Source: Deltaproteobacteria bacterium (lineage in GTDB: Bacteria > Desulfobacterota > Desulfobaccia > Desulfobaccales > Desulfobaccaceae). Taken from it: 15,321 nt of DNA. Made by a program: the position numbers and the translations under genes. The stretch covers positions 1-15,321 of the forward strand of contig VGSX01000055.1 in NCBI GenBank assembly GCA_016874895.1. Reading direction: 5' to 3'. Positions within the stretch are counted from its first letter, which is position 1, and each line of letters opens with the position of its first letter. Below the pieces are notes generated by a model that saw only the letters and a program-made list of their open reading frames with translations, did no database searches and was not told where the DNA came from. Shown here piece after piece: positions 8,521 through 14,559 of this stretch.

Positions 8521-8892
8521 ACCTGATCCTCACCGGCAAGACTCCAGAGGGAAAAAATCCGACGTGGTCCTTTTTCAGGGCTGACAACCTAAGATTTTCC
8601 AGAGCGGAGGCTTAGAATCCCGGTATCGAGTTCTTGGTGACGAGAATTTATCTAAAGAAATGTAGATTATTGCCGACAGTTAGTCAAGCCAAAAAGATTT
8701 CCATAATCCACCGCCGAAATTTTAATGTGCTGATCTTGCGTGCCGAAAAGTTGTTTTTCAGGGCCGAGGAAGGATGAAGGGTAAAAATATCGCGATTATT
8801 ATGGCGGCTGCATCTCATTAATGATCTATCACCAGTTTTTTGCCATACCTATCCCCTTGTAGGCAGATGAGCTTGCTCTTAACCCAGTCACC
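8521..8892. other. Non-coding stretch upstream of lysS
   Basis: This 372-bp stretch holds no gene that I can support. Its proximal part (8521-8658) would be the untranslated leader of the lysS operon; I see no T-box core or other riboswitch signature in it. The lysS promoter sits at 8659-8687. The distal part, up to about 8890, is AT-richer. On the minus strand, its end (about 8860-8892) continues the frame of the IS1380-type transposase remnant past a stop codon (GDWVKSK after VL-stop). Confidence 0.5.
8659..8687 (-). promoter_or_regulatory. Probable sigma70-type promoter of the lysS–lpxA operon
   Basis: Reading the minus strand, TTGACT (8682-8687, 5/6 to the -35 consensus) is followed by a 17-base spacer and TACATT (8659-8664, 4/6 to the -10 consensus). 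It points at lysS and would give a leader of about 130 nt. No other equally good pair was seen in the gap. Inferred from consensus only. Confidence 0.5.
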
Positions 8893-9267
8893 TTAAAGCA
8901 CCAAACCCTTCGTGAGGGAGTTCACATTGAAGGCCAAAATCATGATGGCCCACCACGCCGCATTCTCTCCAAAGAAACCGGAGGGTAATTGGCCGCCGGT
9001 CAAATCTTCCTTCATCACCCCAGGGGCCTCTTCACTCTTGCCGCAACGCCCCCGATGCCACCAGATGATCTCGTCCCCGGGCAGGTCCCGGTTGGTCACT
9101 AACCCAAAAATCTTATAGCGCTTTTGGTTGAAATCCATGGTCGGGAATGGCAGACGTGGCTGCGCCGCCCTCAAACCTTTAAGGATTAATTGATCCCTTA
9201 ACGGTTCCCTGATTGCCAGGAATCTATACTCCGGAGTATTATTCTTGTGAACCGTCCAGTCCGGCAT
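8893..9267 (-). pseudogene. IS1380-type transposase, C-terminal remnant
   Basis: About 124 codons match, by recognition, the C-terminal part of IS1380-family DDE transposases. Typical pieces are PEYRFLAIREPL, YKIFGLVTNRDLPGDEIIWW, RCGKSEEAPGVMKEDLTGG and LPSGFFGENAAWWAIMILAF, which include the region of the catalytic glutamate. A full protein of this family is about 430-480 residues, so the N-terminal two thirds are missing. The break coincides with the left end of the IS630-type element at CTAG (9268-9271). At the 3' side a TAA follows LTKGLVL, and the same frame then continues GDWVKSK, which resembles the next conserved segment of the family, so the stop looks premature. The ATG at 9267 is probably fortuitous. 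Not functional. Confidence 0.8.
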
Positions 9268-9270
9268 CTA

Positions 9271-10082
9271 GTGTAATGTCTCATAAATAACTTAAAATTA
9301 AATCCGCCTTATGATAAGATAAAATTAAAACGGAGGCGGACATGGGAAGAATATATACCATTAACTTGACACCTGAGGAATTAGCCCAATTGGCCGCTAC
9401 GGCCCGTTCAAAGGTGGCTGCTTTGCGGGATGTGCGTCGAGCCCGAATCGTGCTCATGAGCGCCCAAGGTTACGCCAATCAGGAAATTGCTCGGAAATTA
9501 GAGATCAGCCAAAATTCGGTATCTACCTGGCGACGCCGCTTTATCCAAGAAGGCTTGGCTGGCCTGCAAGAACGGTCTGGCCGGGGACGTCAGCGTACTT
9601 ATGATAATGACATGGTGGAAACGATCATCACCACCACCTTGACAACCGCGCCCAAAACGGCCACCCACTGGAGTGCCCGCAGCCTGGCCAAAAAGTTAAA
9701 GATCAGTCACTCCACGGTCCAGAGGGTCTGGGCGGCCCACAAAATCAAACCACATCTCATTAAAACCTTCAAACTCTCGAAGGATAAAAATTTTGCGGCA
9801 AAGGTCAGAGATGTGGTGGGACTTTACCTTAATCCGCCGGAGCATGCCCTGGTGTTGAGCGTGGTCGAAAAAACCAGTATTCAGGCACTTGACCGTAGTC
9901 AACTAGGCCTCCCTCTCAAAAAAGGGCTTTGTGGCACCATGACTCATGATTACAAACGCTGCGGCACCACTACGTTATGCGCGGCCTTGAATGTTTTGGA
10001 TGGCACGATTATCCATAAATGCATGGACCGGCACCGTCATCAGGAATTCTTGAAATTTCTGAGCCTTATAAATAATTTGTAA
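9271..10082 (+). mobile_element. IS630-type insertion sequence, left end plus truncated transposase
   Basis: The left end is placed at about 9271, right after the TA of CTAG (9269-9270), because IS630 elements insert at TA and because the interrupted IS1380 frame stops exactly there. An AT-rich terminal stretch of about 70 bp with two copies of AAAATTAAA and an inverted TCCGCC/GGCGGA pair leads to the transposase ribosome binding site. I could not find the matching right-hand inverted repeat downstream, so the right part of the element seems to be deleted. Confidence 0.6.
9342..10082 (+). pseudogene. IS630-family transposase, truncated and probably inactive
   Basis: The 246-residue frame is an IS630/Tc1-mariner-superfamily transposase. 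It has an N-terminal winged-helix DNA-binding region at about 25-80 (ARIVLMSAQGYANQEIARKL then SVSTWRRRFIQEGLAGL) and a second helix-turn-helix (WSARSLAKKLKISHSTVQRVW). The start of the DDE core follows (LYLNPPEHALVLS, then RSQLGLPLKKGLCGTMTHDY). Family members are usually about 340-360 residues; this one stops after HQEFLKFL, so the second Asp (DNY region) and the final Glu/Asp are missing. The first catalytic Asp, in the usual VDEKTQ motif, is replaced: the sequence reads VVEKTS. The start has GGAGG a few bases upstream. It sits between an IS1380 remnant and a DUF4338 remnant. Both defects make activity very unlikely. Confidence 0.85.
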
Positions 10083-10111
10083 ATATTCGGTTAACCCGGT
10101 AATTAGTTTAA

Positions 10112-10538
10112 ATTGCCTCAAACATCTTATTGAGTTTTAGCGCGGCAGCTTGGAAGACCGCCCCCAGAGACAACTTCATCGGCTGGAATGCCGAGCAGCG
10201 CCAACAGAATCTCCCTCTCATTATCAATAATTCCCGTTTCCTGATCCTGCCCTGGATAACCTCAAAAAACCTGGCTTCCAAAGTCTTGGCCCTGGCAGCC
10301 CGGAGATTGGCTGCTGACTGGTCCCGGCGATATGGCTACCGACCGGTGCTCTTGGAAAACCTTTGTCGAAACCCAGCGTTTTTCGGGAACCTGTTATAAA
10401 GCTGCCAACTGGATCCATGTCGGCCAAACCAAAGGCCGCAGCAAGCTCGATGTTCACCGGACCTTCTCTCTACCCGTCAAGGATATCTGGCTCTACCCCC
10501 TCGAACCCTCTTTCAAACAAACCCTGTATAATACTTGA
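10112..10538 (+). pseudogene. DUF4338 (DruA-like) protein remnant with a frameshift
   Basis: Two overlapping frames join into one recognisable DUF4338 C-terminal region. The first reads FSAAAWKTAPRDNFIGW, NLPLIINNSRFLILPW, NLASKVLALAARRLAADW and RYGYRPVLLE. The second continues TFVETQRFSGTCYKAANWIH, VGQTKGRSKLD and VKDIWLYPLEPSF to the stop at 10538. The switch needs one extra base, most simply in the A-run 10356-10359. Full DUF4338 proteins are about 300-400 residues or more, so roughly the N-terminal half is missing; the frame opens after a TAA at 10109-10111. The domain is named for DruA of the Druantia anti-phage system but also occurs in transposon-linked proteins. Lying directly after a broken IS630, this copy fits the transposon-linked context better than defence. 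Not functional as it stands. Confidence 0.75.
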
Positions 10539-10621
10539 TTCTTTGCCTATTACCGAGTTGGCCGAATATTAACCGGGACCAGCCCATTTCTTCAAAGATA
10601 TTAACTAATTAAAAATATAAT

Positions 10622-10646
10622 GCCGACACTACAGGGTTCGGCTTTT
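10622..10646 (+). terminator. Weak terminator-like hairpin
   Basis: GCCGA (10622-10626) and TCGGC (10638-10642) pair around an 11-base loop and are followed by four T. The stem is only 5 bp and the T-run is short, so this may be a relic or chance. It lies in the 217-bp gap between the DUF4338 remnant and the small ORF at 10756, in which I see no gene. Confidence 0.25.
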
Positions 10647-10755
10647 CAGTAGATAACCCACTGAATTTATTCACCGGCCATCTCATTTTTGGCGATTTAC
10701 TGATAATCTCCGGGGGTCTGAAAAAAGGTTTTGAACCCAGAAATGAGGAGGAAAA

Positions 10756-10953
10756 ATGTCGGTTGAGAAAGCTGGTGAACTTACGAAGTGTTATGCCAAA
10801 GAGATCGGCATAGCGCGTAGCCGCTACAAGAGGATTTTAACAGTAGTATTTACCTCCGGGCTCTTTCGGGTAAGAGACGCCACCGGCGAAATACTCTTCA
10901 GTCATGAAGTCCCGGAGGAAATTGGTAAATTCCTCTGTCAGTTGGCAGGGTAA
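10756..10953 (+). CDS. Small hypothetical protein (65 residues)
   Basis: I do not recognise this protein. It is MSVEKAGELTKCYAKEIGIA followed by a basic stretch (RSRYKRIL), a beta-rich middle (TVVFTSGLFRVRDATGEILF) and a C-terminal amphipathic segment (VPEEIGKFLCQLAG). It has no membrane segment, signal peptide or metal-binding motif, and two separated Cys (residues 13 and 61). The case for a real gene is a near-ideal ribosome binding site (GAGGAGG, 5 bases before ATG). It stands alone, downstream of mobile-element debris and about 180 bp before the aldo/keto reductase on the same strand. It could be a cargo or relic gene of the mobile region, or a chance frame with a good ribosome site. Confidence 0.45.
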   Translation: MSVEKAGELTKCYAKEIGIARSRYKRILTVVFTSGLFRVRDATGEILFSHEVPEEIGKFLCQLAG

Positions 10954-11136
10954 GGCCCGCCCTGGCCATCGCTCCGAAGCCCTGGTTGAGGTGACGCCCG
11001 GTTTGCGAGGAGAATCAGGGAACTCATGATGGTCTTTATTAACCGGCATCGGCTTCCTGGTCTCTTAGCTCCATAATGCTTATTATAAAATAATTACTAC
11101 ACATATGCCTTTGTGACAGAGGCGTTGGGAGGGCTT

Positions 11137-11964
11137 ATGGAGCTGCTGCGCCGGCGATTGGGCCGCACGGGAGAGGAAGTGACCGCCCTGGGGTTGGGCG
11201 GGGAGGGAATATTGCGCACCTTTGGCCGACCGAAGGAGGCACGCCGGGTTATCATGGCGGCCCTGGAGTCCGGCATCCGTTACTTCGAGTCGGCCCGGGC
11301 CTATTCCGGCAGTGAGGCGTATCTGGGGGAGGGGTTGCGGGGGGTGCGGGAGCAGATTTTCCTTACCAGCAAATCCCATGGCCGCAGCCGGTCCGAAGCA
11401 GAGGTCCATCTGCACACCACTTTGGGGAATCTGCAGACGGATCACTTGGACCTGTGGCAGGTCCATGATCTGCGGACCAGGGAGGAAGTAGAGGCCATCG
11501 GCGCGCCCGGGGGGGCCCTGGAGGCTTTTTACCGGGCCAGAGAGCAGGGGAAGACTCGGTTCATCGGGGTCACCGGCCATCATGACCCAGAGATCCTGCG
11601 TCTGGCCATCCAGATGTATGACTTTGATACCGTCCTCTTGCCGGTCAATCCGGCGGAAACGCATCATGCCAGCTTCCTGCCCGTGGCTCAGGAGGCGGCT
11701 GACCAGGGTGTGGGGGTGGTGGGCATGAAAGTCCTCTGCCGGGGCCTGCTCCCCCAGTTATTCGAGGGCAGCCTGCCTCTGTTGGTGCACTATGCCTTGA
11801 GTCAACCGGTGGATGTCATTGTAATCGGGGCCGATACCGTGACCCAGGTGCAGGAACTGGCCCAAGCCGCGGCGGATTTCGAGCCCCAGCCGGCGGAACT
11901 GCAGCGTCGCCTGGAGGAGGCCTGCCAACCCTATGCCCAGAAGGTGATGTACTATAAACCCTAA
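11137..11964 (+). CDS. Aldo/keto reductase family protein
   Basis: This is a predicted cytoplasmic NAD(P)H-dependent oxidoreductase of the aldo/keto reductase (AKR) superfamily, a TIM barrel; the substrate is unknown. The 275-residue product from ATG 11137 starts RLGRTGEEVTALGLGGEGI, the usual AKR opening. The tetrad region reads FESARAYSGSEAYLGEGL (residues 50-67), with Tyr56, then Lys79 in IFLTSKSH and His110 in LDLWQVHDL. The position normally held by catalytic Asp carries Glu51. Later barrel strands include TRFIGVTGHHDP and GVVGMKVLCRG, and VDVIVIGADTVTQVQEL matches the C-terminal cofactor-binding part. ATG 11137 is chosen because GGGAGGG lies about 5 bases upstream; a GTG at 11113 in frame has no such site. 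It converges with the dehydrogenase at 12104 across an inverted repeat. Function as a reductase is inferred and weakened by Glu51. Confidence 0.85.
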   Translation: MELLRRRLGRTGEEVTALGLGGEGILRTFGRPKEARRVIMAALESGIRYFESARAYSGSEAYLGEGLRGVREQIFLTSKSHGRSRSEAEVHLHTTLGNLQTDHLDLWQVHDLRTREEVEAIGAPGGALEAFYRAREQGKTRFIGVTGHHDPEILRLAIQMYDFDTVLLPVNPAETHHASFLPVAQEAADQGVGVVGMKVLCRGLLPQLFEGSLPLLVHYALSQPVDVIVIGADTVTQVQELAQAAADFEPQPAELQRRLEEACQPYAQKVMYYKP

Positions 11965-11989
11965 GGCGCCTGACCCAGCATAAATAGAC

Positions 11990-12047
11990 ACCGCCGAGAC
12001 GCAGAGGGCGCGGAGTATTGCCTCCGCGTCCTTTGCGTCTCGGCGGT
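11990..12047. repeat. Near-perfect 26-bp inverted repeat between convergent genes
   Basis: Arms 11990-12015 and 12022-12047 match at 24 of 26 positions around a 6-base loop (12016-12021). The arms begin ACCGCCGAGACGCA and end TGCGTCTCGGCGGT. Both mismatches sit mid-stem and give G·U pairs in one RNA strand. It lies 25 bp after the aldo/keto reductase stop and 56 bp after the dehydrogenase stop on the other strand, so it could fold as a bidirectional terminator or mRNA-stabilising hairpin. The arm resembles a family of short intergenic repeats built on GCAGAGACGCAGAG that I recall from many bacterial genomes. No clean T-run follows on the plus strand. Confidence 0.85.
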
Positions 12048-12103
12048 AAGAGAAAAAATGCCCCCGTACTTTCCGAACCCCCCGATTCTGCCCAACAGCC
12101 CGG

Positions 12104-12985
12104 TCAGGTCCGGCCATTCAGGTGCTTAAGGATTTTTAAGACTGCGGCGAAATCCTCGTCCCCCCATTGGAAGGCCACCCCATAACGGAATAATTGCAGG
12201 ACTGCATGAGCCGCCGGGGTGGGAGCGCCGGACTCATAGGCGGTGTCGATGATGAATTTTAAATCCTTGGTCATATGTTTCAGCGGGAAGTTAGGGGGGA
12301 AGGCCATATCGCGCACCATCTCGGCCTTCATCTGGAACAGGCCGGAACTCAGGGAGCCGGAGAGGATCACCTCCAGGATGGTTTCCGGCTCCAGACCGTT
12401 TTTCTGACCGAAATTTATAGTTTCCGCCAAACCGGCCATCATTACGCCCAGGAGCAGATTGATGGTCATTTTCATCACCGAGCCCTGGCCCACTTCTCCA
12501 CAATAAATAACTTTTTGACCCATGGCGGCAAAGAGCGGCTCCAGAGCCGCAATTTTTTCTTGGTCGCCTCCCGCCAGGATCAGGAGCTTCCCGTCCTCGG
12601 CCGGTTTTTTGGTCCCCGACACAGGCGCATCGATGAAGGCGATTCCCAGAGGAGCCAATTCTGCAGCCAGTTCCCGGGTGTAGCGGGGCGGTACGGAACT
12701 CATGTTGATAAAGGTTTTTTCAGCCGAAAAGGCCCCGGCCGCGCCTTGTTCCCCCCATATCAGTTCATCCAGGGCCTCCGGGCCGGTGACCATGGCGATG
12801 ATGACCTCGGCATCCTGGGCCAGTGCCAGAGGATGGGGAGTTAGAGTGGCCCCGGCGGTCAGTAAGCCCCCGGCTTTGGAGGCGGTACGATTATAGACGT
12901 GCAGCGGGAAACCGGCCTTCAAAATGTTGTTGGCCATGGCTGAGCCCATGATACCCAAACCTAAAAAGCCTACTCTTGGTGGCAT
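12104..12985 (-). CDS. NAD(P)-dependent beta-hydroxyacid dehydrogenase (3-hydroxyisobutyrate dehydrogenase / GLYR family)
   Basis: The 293-residue product belongs to the beta-hydroxyacid dehydrogenase family, which covers 3-hydroxyisobutyrate dehydrogenases, tartronate semialdehyde reductases and glyoxylate/succinic-semialdehyde reductases; the exact substrate cannot be told. The Rossmann dinucleotide site is GFLGLGIMGSAMANNI (about 6-21) and the cofactor loop is YNRTASK (about 31-37), where Arg-Thr favours NADPH. The substrate-binding signature DAPVSGTKKPAEDGKL is at about 119-134 and the catalytic Lys is about 172 in GSVMKMTINLLLG. The C-terminal helical domain is complete, with the HMTKDLKF motif. 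KKPAEDGKL resembles the glyoxylate/succinic-semialdehyde reductase branch more than mammalian HIBADH. AAGGAA lies about 6 bases before ATG. It stands alone, convergent with the aldo/keto reductase. Confidence 0.92.
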   Translation of the reverse strand: MPPRVGFLGLGIMGSAMANNILKAGFPLHVYNRTASKAGGLLTAGATLTPHPLALAQDAEVIIAMVTGPEALDELIWGEQGAAGAFSAEKTFINMSSVPPRYTRELAAELAPLGIAFIDAPVSGTKKPAEDGKLLILAGGDQEKIAALEPLFAAMGQKVIYCGEVGQGSVMKMTINLLLGVMMAGLAETINFGQKNGLEPETILEVILSGSLSSGLFQMKAEMVRDMAFPPNFPLKHMTKDLKFIIDTAYESGAPTPAAHAVLQLFRYGVAFQWGDEDFAAVLKILKHLNGRT

Positions 12986-13015
12986 GACTCGTTCCTTTCG
13001 GCATTGCAGATTAAA

Positions 13016-13043
13016 TTAATAAGAGGAAGTAACACTTACTCAA
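13016..13043 (-). promoter_or_regulatory. Candidate promoter of the beta-hydroxyacid dehydrogenase
   Basis: On the minus strand TTGAGT (13038-13043) and TATTAA (13016-13021) are separated by 16 bases, each 4/6 to the sigma70 consensus. It would start transcription about 25-30 bases before the start codon. Consensus match only, in an AT-rich gap. Confidence 0.3.
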
Positions 13044-13100
13044 TCCATCAGGCAAGTTGGCCTGAATTAAACCAGAAATCCATAAACCAGGTATTTTTGA

Positions 13101-13961
13101 TCAGGTGGAATCCTGATGGGAATCAGGCCGGGGATTTTCCAGGCGGCGGCGGACGTACCAGTCGATCTGGCGGCAGATGCCCCTGATGACCTGCACTTCC
13201 GCGGCTCGCAGGCCGTGTCGGGAAAAAAACCTCCTCAGGCGCATCATCCAATGCTCCGGGTTCTGGTGGCCGATATAGTTGATTTGCAGGAGAGTATCCT
13301 GGAGCTCGGCATACATGGCTTCCAGTTCCCAGGAGTTGGCCAGGCGGGGAATGAATCGGGGTTGCAGGTCCTGGCGGGCCAGAAAAATTTCATAGGCCAC
13401 GATCAGCACGGCCTGGGCAAGATTGAGGGATCGGAAGTCCGAGGTGGGAATGGTGACCATAGCATGACACAAGGCAAGCTCCTCATTGGTCAGGCCCCAA
13501 TTTTCCGGGCCGAACACCAGGGCGATGTGATTGTGGCGGGACAGGGGAATAAGCTGCCGGGCCAGATCCCGGGGGGTCACCGGACTCTGGCGGAAATTGC
13601 CGCCGACCCGGGCGGAGGTGCCGACGATATACTGAAAAGGTCCCAGGGCCGAGGCCAGATCGGGGTAAATAGTCATTTCCTGGATCAGGCGGGCGGCGCT
13701 GCCGGTGGCCATCATGAGCATGCGTTCCCGGTTCGGATCCTCGGGTTGCACCACCAGGAGGCGGGAAATCCCCATATTGCGGGCCGCCCGGGCTGCAGCG
13801 CCGATATTTTCCGGTAACCGGGGCTTATGCAGAACCACCGTTACATGGTCCAGGTTGACCCGGTTTGCAGGCGGGGATTTCTCTGAGCAAGCGTATGGTT
13901 CGGTGAGAATCATATTTTCTGCAGCCTGTTCCTGCTGACTTTTCCGATTAAACCCAGGCAC
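13101..13961 (-). CDS. trmJ: tRNA (cytidine/uridine-2'-O-)-methyltransferase, TrmJ family
   Basis: TrmJ is a SPOUT (SpoU/TrmH) methyltransferase that puts a 2'-O-methyl group on tRNA position 32 using S-adenosylmethionine. The three SPOUT motifs are all present: LPENIGAAARAARNMGI, then IALVFGPENWGLTNEEL, then FRSLNLAQAVLIVAYEI, which form the AdoMet-binding trefoil knot. The C-terminal extension (HWMMRLRRFFSRHGL to IDWYVRRRL) is the helical tail of the TrmJ group and separates it from TrmL or RlmB. The start is uncertain. GTG 13961 has GGAG 8 bases upstream and gives 286 residues; ATG 13913 gives 270 and lacks a good site; a GTG at 14036 extends further without support. E. coli TrmJ has 246 residues, so the first 25-40 residues look non-conserved. 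It is divergent from the DUF498 gene. Confidence 0.9.
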   Translation of the reverse strand: MPGFNRKSQQEQAAENMILTEPYACSEKSPPANRVNLDHVTVVLHKPRLPENIGAAARAARNMGISRLLVVQPEDPNRERMLMMATGSAARLIQEMTIYPDLASALGPFQYIVGTSARVGGNFRQSPVTPRDLARQLIPLSRHNHIALVFGPENWGLTNEELALCHAMVTIPTSDFRSLNLAQAVLIVAYEIFLARQDLQPRFIPRLANSWELEAMYAELQDTLLQINYIGHQNPEHWMMRLRRFFSRHGLRAAEVQVIRGICRQIDWYVRRRLENPRPDSHQDST

Positions 13962-14093
13962 CCCGTTATCTCCATTAACTGTAACATATAATCTTATAAA
14001 TCGGCAAAATCTGCGGCCATTGTCACGTTCAGCCACCAGGGTGAAAATCTGGTGTTCCCAGGACCCGCCTTCATGATTTCCTGGCTCAACATC

Positions 14094-14121
14094 TTACCAA
14101 CCGGTTTAATTCTGGTATAAT
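14094..14121 (+). promoter_or_regulatory. Probable promoter of the DUF498–amidohydrolase unit
   Basis: A perfect TATAAT (14116-14121) is preceded at 16 bases by TTACCA (14094-14099, 4/6 to the -35 consensus). It faces the gene at 14209 and lies in the divergent gap with trmJ. Predicted leader is about 80 nt. Confidence 0.5.
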
Positions 14122-14208
14122 AATATCCTGAAAGATTTCTGCCCTGCGGGCCGGGCCTCCGGATCTGAGGCCGCCCAGGGGTGGTTGGTTTGCAAAGGAG
14201 CCGAGGTG

Positions 14209-14550
14209 ATGCACATTGATTCCTATGAATTCGGTCGCATAGTGGTGGACGGCCGGTCTTTCAGCCAGGATATTATCCTGTTGCCGGACGGGATTCAAGA
14301 TTCCTGGTGGCGGTTGGAAGGTCATCGGCTGCAGCTCCCGGACGTGGTCCAGGCCCTGGCTGCGAAGCCGGAGGTGCTCATCGTGGGGACCGGGCAGCCC
14401 GGGAAAATGCGGGTTGACCCGGACCTGGCGGCATATTTAAAGGAAAATCGCATTGAATTGATCGAGGTCCCCACCGCCCAGGCCTGCCAGACCTTCAATG
14501 CCCTGGCAGCCAGACGGAAAGTGGCGGCGGCGCTGCATCTGACCTGCTGA
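14209..14550 (+). CDS. Mth938-domain (DUF498) protein
   Basis: The 113-residue product is a single Mth938/DUF498 domain, the fold found in bacterial and archaeal small proteins and in the mitochondrial complex I assembly factor NDUFAF3; the bacterial role is not established. Recognisable parts are IDSYEFGRIVVDGRSFSQDI near the N terminus, then LEGHRLQLPDVVQAL, the conserved PEVLIVGTGQPGKMRVDPDL and the C-terminal IELIEVPTAQACQTFNALA. No catalytic residues are known for the family. ATG 14209 is preferred because AAGGAG lies 8 bases upstream and the domain starts at once; an in-frame GTG/ATG further 5' (14185) adds non-conserved residues. The amidohydrolase begins 9 bases after its stop, so the two are likely one transcript. 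A promoter with TATAAT lies at 14116-14121. Confidence 0.87.
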   Translation: MHIDSYEFGRIVVDGRSFSQDIILLPDGIQDSWWRLEGHRLQLPDVVQALAAKPEVLIVGTGQPGKMRVDPDLAAYLKENRIELIEVPTAQACQTFNALAARRKVAAALHLTC

Positions 14551-14559
14551 GCTCGAAGC

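Noticed and set aside
8521..8658. Possible T-box or other leader regulator before lysS
   Set aside because: I see no T-box core and no terminator with a T-run; only weak short stems such as CTAAG/CTTAG.
8637..8777. Open plus-strand frame of about 45 codons ahead of the frame at 8774
   Set aside because: No family resemblance, no good ribosome binding site, and it overlaps the likely lysS promoter on the other strand.
8774..8821. A 15-codon frame starting ATG after GAGGAAGG (MKGKNIAIIMAAASH), overlapping the TGA of an upstream open frame as ATGA
   Set aside because: It looks like the 5' end of a gene, but it stops at once and nothing downstream continues it in any frame that I recognise. Could be a relic start or chance.
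10112..10538. An active Druantia-type defence gene
   Set aside because: The N-terminal half is missing, the frame is broken, and no other Druantia component is in the window.
11083..11667. Long minus-strand frame opposite the aldo/keto reductase
   Set aside because: It is the antisense shadow of a clearly conserved gene and has no recognisable domain.
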